Shown here one piece after another: positions 24,414-32,852 of a stretch of DNA of 53,978 nt; within the stretch, counting starts at the first letter, position 1, and each line of letters starts with the position of its first letter. A model generated the notes under the pieces. The model was not told where the DNA came from and searched no databases. It saw only the letters and a list, made by a program, of their open reading frames with translations. The position numbers and the translations under genes are program-made. This DNA comes from a delta proteobacterium NaphS2 (lineage in GTDB: Bacteria > Desulfobacterota > DSM-4660 > Desulfatiglandales > Desulfatiglandaceae), in assembly GCA_000179315.1 (NCBI GenBank), contig ADZZ01000232.1:1-53978 (forward strand), read 5' to 3'.

Positions 24414-25400
24414 TCACTCAGCCCGTGTGACGTCAACGGGCAGCCCGTTCTGCTCGATTAAGGCCTTATAAAAGGCCCGGACGTCCACCTTGTGGGCAAA
24501 CCTTTCCGTCATTAACAATCGAAAACCGTACCCCACCAGGTCTTCAATCTTTCCATAAATGTCCTTATGAACCTCAGCATAACATCTTTTTCCAACAAGG
24601 GTGATCTTCACGGGTTCATAAATAATTTTGATCTGGACCCCGATATTGACGCGTTTAAAAAGCTGCTCGATATCCTCCGGATACAGACGAATACAGCCCC
24701 GGGTCACAAGGCGCCCCACGGACCACGGCAAATCCGTCCCATGAATACCGTAGTCATTGCCGATGCCGATCCAGTATCGACCCAGCGGGTTGTCCGGGCC
24801 CGGCGGGATACTTCTGACCTGGTATTTTTCCCTGAGCGACGGCGGAATGAACCATGTGGGATTGACCCGTTTCTCCCGTACCGTGAATCTGCCCGCCGGG
24901 GTCGGCCAGTCGCGGTCGCCGATGCCGACAGGAAAGGTCATCACGCGAGGGCATCCATCGTTAAAGTAATAATAGAGCCTTAGCTCGGCCACATTGATCA
25001 CGATACCCCGAAAATTCCTCTCGGGCAGGATCCACTGGGTGGGGATAGTCAACGCCATTCCCTCTTGAAGAAGCCATGGATCCAGCCCTGGATAGAGGTC
25101 ATGCATTTCGTTGAATCCCAGGTCATATTTCCGGGCCACATCCAAAAGGGTTTCCCGCTTTCTTACAATATGCTCTCCGGGTAAGCCGATCATGGGAAAA
25201 AAGACTCGGTAGACTTTGAATTGGGGTGCGGTAAAGGAAGATGATGGAGGATGATGATATGTCCCCGGATCAGCGGTCACGGGATTTGGGGTCGGATGGT
25301 TGTTCATGCAAAAGGCCCCACTGGAAAGAGCCGAAATCATCGCTGCCAAAAGTATCGGTTTTACTCCTCTGGCCGATTGTTGTTGGGTTTGAGGCACCAT
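24414..25400 (-). CDS. L,D-transpeptidase with LysM-like domain
   Basis: The 328-residue protein has a signal peptide (ILLAAMISALSSGAFC), a LysM-like region (EHIVRKRETLLDVARKYDLG...YPGLDPWLLQEG) and a YkuD/ErfK catalytic domain from about residue 130. The active site is IHGTDLPWSVGRLVTRGCIRL, with the catalytic Cys in RGCIR. It cross-links peptidoglycan or attaches lipoproteins to it. The reading begins inside the upstream SAP gene (40-base overlap); a GAGGAG near the end of that gene suggests the true start may be some 15-25 codons further in. It belongs to the SAP-SAP-transpeptidase operon under module copy C. Confidence 0.88.
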   Translation of the reverse strand: MVPQTQQQSARGVKPILLAAMISALSSGAFCMNNHPTPNPVTADPGTYHHPPSSSFTAPQFKVYRVFFPMIGLPGEHIVRKRETLLDVARKYDLGFNEMHDLYPGLDPWLLQEGMALTIPTQWILPERNFRGIVINVAELRLYYYFNDGCPRVMTFPVGIGDRDWPTPAGRFTVREKRVNPTWFIPPSLREKYQVRSIPPGPDNPLGRYWIGIGNDYGIHGTDLPWSVGRLVTRGCIRLYPEDIEQLFKRVNIGVQIKIIYEPVKITLVGKRCYAEVHKDIYGKIEDLVGYGFRLLMTERFAHKVDVRAFYKALIEQNGLPVDVTRAE

Positions 25401-25561
25401 TTTCTCCAGAAACAGTCTTTCTGGTCACAGTCCCCACCGCTCTTTTTAAAGCAGTCCGGAGAATTTTCCTGCCGCTGGAGGCTCCTGACCAGTTCCGTCA
25501 CATCAAAAAGATCACGAGATGTGTCGTGTTGATTGGAGCCGTCCGACAACCATGCGCCCAA
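25361..25561 (-). CDS. small Cys-rich protein, paralogue of the SAP protein upstream
   Basis: Sixty-six residues from a TTG at 25561. The C-terminal half (LVRSLQRQENSPDCFKKSG, then DCDQKDCFWRKWCLKP) aligns with the C-terminal half of the neighbouring SAP-domain protein: an IRAIQ/VRSLQ helix, one Cys, then a CxxxxCLWRxxC-type cluster. The N-terminal SAP helices are poorly kept. It starts one codon after the upstream stop in the same frame, and no clear ribosome site is seen, so it may be a decayed tandem duplicate or be translated by reinitiation. Confidence 0.5.
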   Translation of the reverse strand: MGAWLSDGSNQHDTSRDLFDVTELVRSLQRQENSPDCFKKSGGDCDQKDCFWRKWCLKPNNNRPEE

Positions 25562-25564
25562 CGA

Positions 25565-25780
25565 TCAGGTTTTGGGGTTGACGGACCCTAAACCGTTGAA
25601 AGAAACGCAGTCCGTCCGCCATAAGCAGGTGTCTTCTCCGCAGGAGTCTATCCTTGGGGTTCCGAAACACGGGATGTTGTTCTCTCCATCCTGTATGGCA
25701 CGGATCATATCCACCTTTTTCATATGATAGGTGTTGATATCCATGGCCTTGGCCATTCTTCTGATTTTCTGAAATTCCAT
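25565..25780 (-). CDS. SAP-domain small protein
   Basis: The 71-residue protein has a SAP-like helix-turn-helix (IRRMAKAMDINTYHMKKVDMIRAIQ), as in Rho N-terminal domains, followed by a cysteine cluster (NNIPCFG, then CGEDTCLWRTDC). Proteins of this type are common in Desulfobacterota; their function is unknown, and nucleic-acid binding is suggested by the fold. AGGGAGG eleven bases before the ATG gives a strong start. It heads the operon with its short paralogue and the L,D-transpeptidase, and module copy C lies 139 bases upstream. Confidence 0.75.
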   Translation of the reverse strand: MEFQKIRRMAKAMDINTYHMKKVDMIRAIQDGENNIPCFGTPRIDSCGEDTCLWRTDCVSFNGLGSVNPKT

Positions 25781-25918
25781 GCTTTTTTCCTCCCTATTGT
25801 CAAATCACGCCACCGGCCGACATGAGGGAAACCAGGCACTTCCCATTCTCCGTGTTACATTCCTTTCCGATCACCGGCTGCGGAAGTCACGAACATCTTG
25901 TCCGAATCTTCAGCGCTT

Positions 25919-25983
25919 GTCCATAGAGGATGGAGTTCAATGTGATAGTGGTGAGGGCTTATTTTTAGGCGGGAAAATGTCCC
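25919..25983 (-). promoter_or_regulatory. shared promoter module, copy C (SAP/L,D-transpeptidase operon)
   Basis: On the minus strand: inverted repeat GGGACATTTTCCCG (25970-25983), 29 bases, TTGAAC (25935-25940), 8 bases, CTATGGAC (25919-25926). The element order and all spacings equal those of copies A, B and D although the intervening bases differ. No good TATAAT follows, so the CTATGGAC block itself may be part of the recognised core. Confidence 0.7.
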
Positions 25984-26023
25984 GATGGATGGGGTGTTAT
26001 TCTCATCAGATTAATTCCGCGGG

Positions 26024-26701
26024 CTATTCCTTCCAAAGGTCCACATCGATGAAGCCGTATTTGGCGGCAAAACGCACCAGTTCCATGGTGCTGTGGATAT
26101 CGAGCTTGCTGAAGATATTGGCCCGGTGGTTTTCAACGGTCTTCTGGCTGATGAACAACTGCTGCGAAATCTGTTTCGTGGAGCGCCCTTCGGCGATAAG
26201 ACGCATGATTTCCTGCTCCCGCCGTGTAAGGGTGTCATAGCCGGGCATACGGGCGTTTCCCTTCTTTTCTTCAGCCGCGAGGAGATTCTTGGCCACGATA
26301 TGGGACACGCTTCTGTCCATGTAGTACTCACCCTTCATGACCGTGCCGATGCATTCCAGCAGCTTTTCTCCGGTGGCGTCTTTGGTCATGTAGCCTACAG
26401 CGCCTGCCTTGAAGGCGTCGCTGATGAAATCGACCTTGGTGTGTATGCTCAGCATAATCACTTTCATGTCAGGGGATGTGCTGCGCATTCTGCGGGTTGC
26501 ATCGATCCCGTTCATACCCGGCAGGGAGATGTCCATCAGCACCAGGCCGGGATGCAGTTCCCGGGCCTTCTCGATCCCTTCTTCTCCGGAAGAGGCTTGA
26601 CCAACCACCTGGTAGCCCGCTGTCTTTGACAGCATCCCCACCACGCCTTCCCTGAAAAGCGGGTGGTCGTCCACGACGAGGATGCGCAACTGTTTAATCA
26701 T
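26024..26701 (-). CDS. NarL/LuxR-family response regulator
   Basis: The 225-residue protein has a receiver domain (LRILVVDDHPLFREG; phosphoacceptor Asp in LVLMDISLPGMNG; Lys in MTKDATG) and a C-terminal LuxR-type DNA-binding domain (LTRREQEIMRLIAEGRSTKQISQQLFISQKTVENHRANIF). GGAGG eight bases before 26701 fixes the start. It overlaps the upstream histidine kinase by eight bases and is clearly its cognate regulator. All receiver residues are intact. Its target sites are unknown. Confidence 0.93.
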   Translation of the reverse strand: MIKQLRILVVDDHPLFREGVVGMLSKTAGYQVVGQASSGEEGIEKARELHPGLVLMDISLPGMNGIDATRRMRSTSPDMKVIMLSIHTKVDFISDAFKAGAVGYMTKDATGEKLLECIGTVMKGEYYMDRSVSHIVAKNLLAAEEKKGNARMPGYDTLTRREQEIMRLIAEGRSTKQISQQLFISQKTVENHRANIFSKLDIHSTMELVRFAAKYGFIDVDLWKE

Positions 26702-27941
26702 GGTTTTTCCTCCCGTACGGCACTTGGATAAGGATCTCGGTGCCGTGCATCGGGTGCGATTTGACGTTAAAGGTGCCGCCCAGCAGCCGGGACCGCTCCT
26801 CCATACTTCTGAGCCCCATGTGCTTTTCCGCAGTCGAGGCGGACACCCGTTTCTCCACATCGAATCCTTTGCCATTGTCGGTAATACGGATGATGACGCA
26901 GGGGTGAGAATAGGAAAGGGCCACATGAACATGACTGGCCGCCGCGTGCTTCTGGATATTGACCAGCCCCTCCTGAACCATTCGGTATATATTGGTTATG
27001 GAAAAAAGATCCAGAATGAGCCTTTCCATGCCTGTCGAAAAAAAATCCGTCTCAATGCCGGTAGTATTTGAAAATTCCTTACAAAGACGCGCAATGACCT
27101 CATCGGGCGTGGCATGATCCAAATCCGGCGGACGCAACTCGTAGGACAGGTCACGGACCGCCGTGATGACCGCCTTAAGACCGCTCGACAGTTTCGAGGC
27201 CTTGTCTTTCATTTCCCGAGGGATTTCCGGGTAGTCCTGCAGAAAGGAATCACAACCCAGTTTTACCGCGGAGAGGTCCTGGGCAACGCGATCGTGAAGC
27301 TCACAGGCAATCATCTGCCGCTCTTTTTCCTGGGATATCAACAGTTCTTGCCCGAGGCTCCGGATGCGCTCCTCATCGAGCTTTCGACGGGTGACATCGA
27401 TCAGGGCCGCTCGAATCCGGTTGTACTTCCCGCCGGTATCCGCGATTGCCCGGCTTTCAAGCTGAATATGACACAGACTCCGCGCGGACCCTGCCGGTTT
27501 CAGTCTCAATTCGCAGGTCTCTTGTTTCCCGCTTTCAATACACTTCTCGAAGTGGCGGTAGAACAGACCCATATCTCCGGGCACAAGAAAATTCGAAAAC
27601 GGCAGCCCCAATAAGCTCCCCCTCGGCTTGTTCAACAGCCGGGCGGCAAGAAAATTGACCCTGGAAATCAGATGGTACTCATCCAGGGTGATATACCCGA
27701 CAGGCGCAAAATCGTACAGGTCTTCAAAAATGGCCTTTGCCTGATCCAGCTCCCCGCAGGTGTTGCGCAACTCATCTCCCTGCATCTCCAGTTCAATCTG
27801 ATGAACCCGCAGTTCCTCCACCAGGTCCCGGACATCGCTGGGGAAACTTGCATCGGCCACATTGGGATTTTCTTCCAGAAACGCTTCAGCCCGCTTCCTC
27901 AGGTCAGCGAAATTTGTTGAATTCGGTCCATGTGTTTCCAT
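26694..27941 (-). CDS. NarX-type (HisKA_3) sensor histidine kinase with PAS domain
   Basis: The 415-residue kinase has no membrane segment. It has an N-terminal coiled region (VRDLVEELRVHQIELEMQGDEL), a PAS domain (about 70-200; FAPVGYITLDEYHLISRVN), HisKA_3 dimerisation with the phospho-His in SQEKERQMIACELHDRVAQ, and a HATPase domain (VQEGLVNIQKHA, DNGKGFD, HMGLRSMEERSRLLGG). It is a cytoplasmic sensor that would phosphorylate the adjoining NarL-type regulator. It is divergent from the CheB-CheR fusion gene, sharing a 150-base gap. Confidence 0.92.
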   Translation of the reverse strand: METHGPNSTNFADLRKRAEAFLEENPNVADASFPSDVRDLVEELRVHQIELEMQGDELRNTCGELDQAKAIFEDLYDFAPVGYITLDEYHLISRVNFLAARLLNKPRGSLLGLPFSNFLVPGDMGLFYRHFEKCIESGKQETCELRLKPAGSARSLCHIQLESRAIADTGGKYNRIRAALIDVTRRKLDEERIRSLGQELLISQEKERQMIACELHDRVAQDLSAVKLGCDSFLQDYPEIPREMKDKASKLSSGLKAVITAVRDLSYELRPPDLDHATPDEVIARLCKEFSNTTGIETDFFSTGMERLILDLFSITNIYRMVQEGLVNIQKHAAASHVHVALSYSHPCVIIRITDNGKGFDVEKRVSASTAEKHMGLRSMEERSRLLGGTFNVKSHPMHGTEILIQVPYGRKNHD

Positions 27942-27983
27942 GATAAATCGCCCGTTTGCCAGCCCGCTCCCGGTTGAAAAACG

Positions 27984-28012
27984 TTGAACCTTTAACCTTA
28001 ATTTTTTACTAT
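27984..28012 (+). promoter_or_regulatory. candidate promoter of cheB-cheR fusion gene
   Basis: TTGAAC (27984-27989) and TACTAT (28007-28012) are 17 bases apart in an AT-rich stretch 80 bases before the start. The boxes match consensus in 4 of 6 positions each, so this is a moderate candidate. Confidence 0.4.
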
Positions 28013-28091
28013 ATTATTCAGGATATGGTTCAACTTCAATAGGGATTTTCTTCTTACGGGTCCTGATACCCTTTACACCACAAGGAGCGCT

Positions 28092-31076
28092 ATGGCAAAG
28101 AAAAAAGCAACCCCAAAGAAACCGGTGCCTTCCACTGCAACAACCAACGATGATGTATCAGGCGATCCGGGCGGAAAGATGGAGGGGCAGAAATCGTTCC
28201 CCATTGTGGGGCTGGGCGCATCGGCAGGCGGGCTGGACGCTCTGAAGGCGTTTTTCTCCAAAGTACCTGAACGCGGCAATATGGCCTACATCGTGGTCGT
28301 CCACATGACCCCGAAGCAACCCAGTATCATGCCCGAACTGCTTCAAAAGACCACGAAGATTCCCGTGTCCGCGGCCAGGGACGGGCAGCGTATCGAATCC
28401 GATCATATCTATGTGATCCCGCCGAACAAAGACATCAGCATATTTCAGGGAAAAATACAACTTCTGGATATGCTCAGGGAGGGGGTCTCCCACCCCATCG
28501 ACTTTCTTTTCCGCTCCCTGGCCCAGGACCGGGGTAACCGTGCGGCGGGAATTATCCTTTCGGGCACCGGTACGGACGGGACCCTCGGCATTAAGGAAAT
28601 CAAAGGCTATGAGGGACTGGTCCTGGTGCAATCGGAACAATCGGCCAAGTATGACGGTATGCCCCGGAGCGCCATCGGCACCGGGCTGGCGGACATGGTC
28701 CTGCGGCCCGACGAGATGCCAAAGAAGCTGGTCCACTATTTCTCCCATACGGCCGCCTTTAAAGAAACCGTACCGAAGCGCAAGGATAAAGATGCGCTAT
28801 GGTTGAACAAGATATTCGCCATCTTGCGGACCCAACTGGGCCATGATTTTTCCTATTACAAAATCAATACCATCCTTCGACGGATCAACCGGCGCATGGG
28901 GCTTAACCACATCGAAAGCCACGGCACCTACGTACGCTTTTTGAGGGAAAACCGGGATGAGGTGGAAGCCCTGTTCAGAGAGTTGCTCATCGGCGTGACC
29001 AGCTTTTTCAGGGATGCCGATTCATTCGAGGTTCTGAAGAAAAGCGTTCTGCCGCACCTGGAGAATATGCAACAAGACGCCACATTCAGGGCCTGGATCC
29101 CCGGATGCGCCACGGGTGAAGAAGTCTATTCCCTGGCAATGGTATTAAGAGAGTGTCTGGATGGTTTCCCCGGCCGGGTCAACCTGCAGCTTTTCGGAAC
29201 GGATATTGACAAATACGCCATCGACAAGGCCCGTGAGGGCCTCTTTCCCGCGAGTATCGCAGGCGATCTGGGTGAAGAGCGGCTCCGCCGGTTTTTCGTG
29301 AAAACGGGGGAGCTGTACCGCATTCGCAAGGAAATCCGGGATACGGTCGTGTTTTCCGTTCAGGATGTGATGCGGGACCCTCCCTTTTCCCGGTTGAATC
29401 TCCTCTGCTGCAGGAATCTTCTGATTTATCTGAACAGCGATGCGCAGAAAAAACTCCTCCCTCTCTTCCACTATACGCTGGTGCCGGAGGGGATTCTCAT
29501 GCTGGGGGCCTCCGAAACCATCGGCGGATTCACCGGCCTCTTTGAGGCCGTGGACAAAAAATGGAAGGTGTTCAGGCGAAAGGAAGTCCCCCACAGCCTG
29601 CGCCAGATCATCCATTTCCCCAGCGGGGGGATGAAGGAGCATCCCGCCGGCGAGGACCTCCCCGTGGTGTCGATCCCGCAAGAATCAAATATCAACCGGC
29701 TCACCCGGGAGGCCATAGCGGGTCGATTCGCCCCCACCGGCATTCTCGTGGACGCCAAAGGGGACATCCTGAACGTGCAGGGCCGAACCGGGAAATACCT
29801 GGAGCAGCCCAGCGGACCGCCCACGAACAACATTTTGGATCTGGCCAGGGAAGGTCTCCGCATTGAACTGTCCACCGCCTTGCGGGCCGCCAGGGACGCG
29901 ACCGGACGCATCACCCGAAAACGGCTGTCCGTCAGGACCAACGGTGACGTGCAAACCATCGATCTTCACGTGTGCCCCCTGAAAACACCCGAAGAACTGG
30001 CGGGCCGGTTTCTGGTGGTGTTCGAGGACGTGGATATCCCTTTCACAGCCGACCGTCAAGCAGGGGAAGGGCCCGCGGATTCGCCCGCCGAATCTTCCAA
30101 AATCGCCGACCTGGAGCGCGAACTCCAGGTCACCCGGGAAAGCCACCAGAGCACCATTGAAGAACTGGAGTCTTCCAACGAGGAACTCAAGAGTTCCAAC
30201 GAGGAGATCCAATCCGCCAACGAAGAGCTTCAGTCCACCAACGAGGAACTGGAAAGCTCCAAAGAGGAACTTCAGTCCTTGAACGAGGAACTGCAAACGG
30301 TGAACGCCGAACTCCAGAGCAAACTGGAAGAGCTTTCCGCGGCCCATGATGATATGCACAATCTGCTGAACAGCACGGAAATCGCTACCATCTTCGTGGA
30401 CAATGACATGCGGCTCCGCCGGTTCACCCCGCAGGCGACCACCATTGTCAATCTCATCGAGACCGACATCGGCCGGCCGCTAAGGCACGTGATGAGCAAT
30501 CTCTGTTATTCCGAAATGATACCGGATTTAACCGAGGTTTTGAAAAAGCTGACCCCGAAGGAGACGGAGGTGCAGACCGATGACGGCGAATGGTTCAACA
30601 TGCGCATCATGCCCTATCGCACCACGGACAACCGCATCGACGGGGCCGTACTGACCTTCGCCAACATCAACGATCAGAAAACCACGCAGGCCCAACTCCA
30701 GGCTTCCATGCGGGAAATGCAGGAGTCCAAGGAACTGGTTCGCACCGTATTCGACCTGTACACGGATCCCATGGCCGTCCTGAACAAGGACGGCAAGGTG
30801 GTCATTGCCAATACCGGCTTTTCCGAACTCACGCATTTGAAAGAGGCTGACATCCCGGGGACCGGTCTTGTCCACATCCACCCCAGTCTATGGGAAAAGG
30901 TGGATCTGACGGGTGCGCTGCAGTCCGCAATCAATGAAAGCAAAGACTTTCAAACCAAGGGGCTTGAGATGGATACGCCGGGAGGACCCCGACGTTTCAC
31001 CCTTTCCGGTCGGATTATCAAAAAGGACGCGCACTTTCCCTATCGGATTCTGCTTCGCTTCTCGGAGGAGAAGTAA
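28092..31076 (+). CDS. CheB-CheR-PAS fusion protein
   Basis: The 994-residue protein lacks a receiver and starts with a basic tail, then a CheB methylesterase domain (about 36-220): catalytic Ser in GLGASAGGLDAL, His in VVVHM, Asp in SGTGTDGTLGI. A CheR methyltransferase follows (about 235-500): FFRDADSFEVL, PGCATGEEVYSLAM, FGTDIDKYAIDKA, CRNLLIYL. A coiled coil of NEEL/SSNEE repeats (about 675-750) leads to two PAS domains. Such fusions occur with hybrid kinases rather than classical chemotaxis arrays, and no MCP, CheA or CheW gene is in the window. Its last 59 bases overlap the convergent receiver gene. Confidence 0.93.
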   Translation: MAKKKATPKKPVPSTATTNDDVSGDPGGKMEGQKSFPIVGLGASAGGLDALKAFFSKVPERGNMAYIVVVHMTPKQPSIMPELLQKTTKIPVSAARDGQRIESDHIYVIPPNKDISIFQGKIQLLDMLREGVSHPIDFLFRSLAQDRGNRAAGIILSGTGTDGTLGIKEIKGYEGLVLVQSEQSAKYDGMPRSAIGTGLADMVLRPDEMPKKLVHYFSHTAAFKETVPKRKDKDALWLNKIFAILRTQLGHDFSYYKINTILRRINRRMGLNHIESHGTYVRFLRENRDEVEALFRELLIGVTSFFRDADSFEVLKKSVLPHLENMQQDATFRAWIPGCATGEEVYSLAMVLRECLDGFPGRVNLQLFGTDIDKYAIDKAREGLFPASIAGDLGEERLRRFFVKTGELYRIRKEIRDTVVFSVQDVMRDPPFSRLNLLCCRNLLIYLNSDAQKKLLPLFHYTLVPEGILMLGASETIGGFTGLFEAVDKKWKVFRRKEVPHSLRQIIHFPSGGMKEHPAGEDLPVVSIPQESNINRLTREAIAGRFAPTGILVDAKGDILNVQGRTGKYLEQPSGPPTNNILDLAREGLRIELSTALRAARDATGRITRKRLSVRTNGDVQTIDLHVCPLKTPEELAGRFLVVFEDVDIPFTADRQAGEGPADSPAESSKIADLERELQVTRESHQSTIEELESSNEELKSSNEEIQSANEELQSTNEELESSKEELQSLNEELQTVNAELQSKLEELSAAHDDMHNLLNSTEIATIFVDNDMRLRRFTPQATTIVNLIETDIGRPLRHVMSNLCYSEMIPDLTEVLKKLTPKETEVQTDDGEWFNMRIMPYRTTDNRIDGAVLTFANINDQKTTQAQLQASMREMQESKELVRTVFDLYTDPMAVLNKDGKVVIANTGFSELTHLKEADIPGTGLVHIHPSLWEKVDLTGALQSAINESKDFQTKGLEMDTPGGPRRFTLSGRIIKKDAHFPYRILLRFSEEK

Positions 31077-31503
31077 AGGAGGCTGAAAATGCCTCGGCGA
31101 CGGCGTTGCGGATATCCGGGGTCGTCACGGGCTTGACGATGACGGAATCGATTCCGGCCCGTTTCAAAGTTTTCCGGATTTCGTCAGAACCCCGATCCAG
31201 GAGAAGGATCACCCGCGTAAGGGGGGTAATTTCCTTGATATGACAGGCAAAGGTCCACGCTCCCGGAATCTTTATTTCCGCGAAAACCATATCCAGGGGT
31301 TCTACGGACCACGTTTCAAAGGCGCTGAGGGCGTCTGCCGAAAAGTGCGGTTGAACACCCTCTGACAGAAGGGCGTTTGCCAATAGGCGGCCTAAACGAC
31401 CGTCATCATCGATCAGCAGGGTTGCGTTTCTGCGGCAAGACGCTCCGTCCGGGACGGTAACGTTATCTCCACGGGCTGCCTTTGGAGGGGTGCTCATTTT
31501 CAT
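31018..31503 (-). CDS. degenerate single-domain receiver, phosphoacceptor Asp replaced by Glu
   Basis: The 161-residue protein has a receiver fold: ATLLIDDDGRLGRLLANALLSEG (acidic pocket present), DMVFAEIKIPGAW at the phosphorylation loop, and SVIVKPVTTPDI with the conserved Lys. At the phosphoacceptor position (VFAE) Glu stands where Asp is expected, a substitution that often mimics the phosphorylated state. The start ATG at 31503 overlaps the stop of the upstream receiver gene (TGATG), with GGAG nine bases upstream. The 3' end overlaps the cheB-cheR fusion gene on the other strand. No output domain is present. Confidence 0.8.
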   Translation of the reverse strand: MKMSTPPKAARGDNVTVPDGASCRRNATLLIDDDGRLGRLLANALLSEGVQPHFSADALSAFETWSVEPLDMVFAEIKIPGAWTFACHIKEITPLTRVILLLDRGSDEIRKTLKRAGIDSVIVKPVTTPDIRNAVAEAFSASFTSPPRSEAESDRESARPF

Positions 31504-32003
31504 CAATTGTCTCTCCATGTCCGGTCCTCCCCCTGTATACGTTTATTTTGAGCCCCATTCCCCGAGCCTATACCTCTGGTCTGTATTTTCCATCGCTTTC
31601 CACCCAGGCCCTGACAACCAAACGTCATCGCGGCAGGCTGCAAGGACCATAACGAATCCAAGGACATGCGCATCCTTGTCTTCAGTTCATTCAAATCTGC
31701 TTGTTTTGCGACAATATAATCCGCGGCAATTGCTCTCAGATCATCCTTTTGATCGGAATTCCAGGACCATAGTATGACCGGCAGGTCATAATAGAAATTT
31801 CGAAGCTTCTGGAGCAGATCAAGCGCATCGTAATTATCGTAATCCATGTCCAGGATCACAAGATCGGGATTTTCCCTGCTGATGCCCCTCAGGAGCAAAC
31901 TGGATTGATCATATATATCCACCGAGTACCCTGAATACTCAAGTTCATCCTGAAGCATCAAAGCAAACTCCCGATCCGGCTCGAGAATGTAAACGTTGTT
32001 CAT
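31503..32003 (-). CDS. single-domain receiver with C-terminal extension
   Basis: The 166-residue protein has a receiver domain (NVYILEPDREFALMLQDEL; phosphoacceptor region DLVILDMDYDNYDALDLLQ; Lys in IVAKQADL). The usual DD pair at the N-terminus is reduced to EPD. About 45 residues after the receiver (GLGGKRWKIQTRGIG) have no assignable domain. ATG at 32003 with AAAGGAT upstream is preferred over longer readings. It is coupled by TGATG overlap to the degenerate receiver. A remnant of a paralogue of its C-terminal part lies at 39644-39754. Confidence 0.78.
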   Translation of the reverse strand: MNNVYILEPDREFALMLQDELEYSGYSVDIYDQSSLLLRGISRENPDLVILDMDYDNYDALDLLQKLRNFYYDLPVILWSWNSDQKDDLRAIAADYIVAKQADLNELKTRMRMSLDSLWSLQPAAMTFGCQGLGGKRWKIQTRGIGSGNGAQNKRIQGEDRTWRDN

Positions 32004-32162
32004 GACATATCCTTTTTCCTCGTTACCATACGGCTTTTTTATGTGATGTACGTTAGGGAAGGGGATTCGAAGCCATCCATATAAGAAGTCCGCGAAAACG
32101 CTTTTCTTTTTGGCATTATTTTCAAATCCGACGATCTTGTCCATAAGGTGGGGACCTTAAAT

Positions 32163-32555
32163 TCATGACGTTATTCCCGGTGATTCTTGAGAGAGCAAAC
32201 TGGCGACAACCCCGTTAAGTGTTTCGAGGGCGGCAAAATTCTTGACAATATAGCCATCCGCCTCGGCCAATCGGGGGTCATCCCTGTAATTGTCATAGGC
32301 CGTCACAATCAAAACCGGCAAATGAGGGTCCTGTTTCTTGAATTGACGGAGCAGATCCCATCCCTGAAAGCCTTTCAGATAGAGATCGAGCAGCACGAGG
32401 TCGGGATTCGATTGTTTGAACACTTCTCTCGCCTTTGTGGCATTGCCGGCGCCGACGACGCGGTACCCCTGCTCTTGCAGGCTTTCGCCGATGAGTTCTC
32501 GAAGGTGTGGTTGATCATCCACGATCAATATGGTGGAAGTGACGTTGACGTTCAT
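32163..32555 (-). CDS. CheY-like single-domain response regulator
   Basis: The 130-residue receiver has all phosphorylation residues: TILIVDDQPHLREL (DD), LVLLDLYLKGFQGW (phosphoacceptor Asp), LIVTAYD (Thr) and YIVKNFAAL (Lys). It has no output domain and may act in a phosphorelay with the two receivers downstream or the kinase at 26694. Start ATG at 32555; a GTG at 32576 is in frame but has no better ribosome site. Module copy A lies about 130 bases upstream. The 159-base gap to the next receiver gene holds nothing recognisable. Confidence 0.87.
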   Translation of the reverse strand: MNVNVTSTILIVDDQPHLRELIGESLQEQGYRVVGAGNATKAREVFKQSNPDLVLLDLYLKGFQGWDLLRQFKKQDPHLPVLIVTAYDNYRDDPRLAEADGYIVKNFAALETLNGVVASLLSQESPGITS

Positions 32556-32606
32556 GTTTTTCTGCTCTGCTGCCACCCCTGAGCTGGGCGGAATGAGTTC
32601 TTGGTT

Positions 32607-32761
32607 TTCGGATCAAATCCTGATTTTCGCAGAGACGTGTTTGGACGACTCGCTGTACAACATGCTGGCGCAGATCTATGAATATGTCCATAGGTCGAGA
32701 GATTCAAACCCTTGAATGAAGGTATTCATTTTGGCACGGGAATATTTCCCGGAAGGTGGGG
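32607..32761 (-). repeat. 155-bp upstream repeat, copy A, containing promoter module A
   Basis: These 155 bases align without gaps to 39381-39535, roughly three quarters or more identical, and both lie 40-50 bases upstream of a minus-strand gene. Inside, on the minus strand: inverted repeat GGGAAATATTCCCG (32737-32750), 29 bases, TTGAAT (32702-32707), 8 bases, CTATGGAC (32686-32693), then TATTCA (32679-32684), which is 17 bases from TTGAAT and could be a -10 box. Confidence 0.8.
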
Positions 32762-32852
32762 GGCATTCTCTATAGGCCGGATGCTTAAGGACTGATGGAT
32801 CGTGTTTCTTCAATCAGGAATCAATTGCGCCCTTTTTCAGCGAAGCAATATT

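Noticed and set aside
30110-30330. Short tandem DNA repeats in the cheB-cheR gene
   Set aside because: They encode the NEEL/SSNEE coiled coil typical of these fusion proteins and are not an independent repeat element.
32731-32750. Sigma54 promoter (TTGGCACGGG) near module A
   Set aside because: TGGCAC is present on the plus strand but no GC element follows at the fixed distance, it points away from the gene, and copy B reads TGGCAT.
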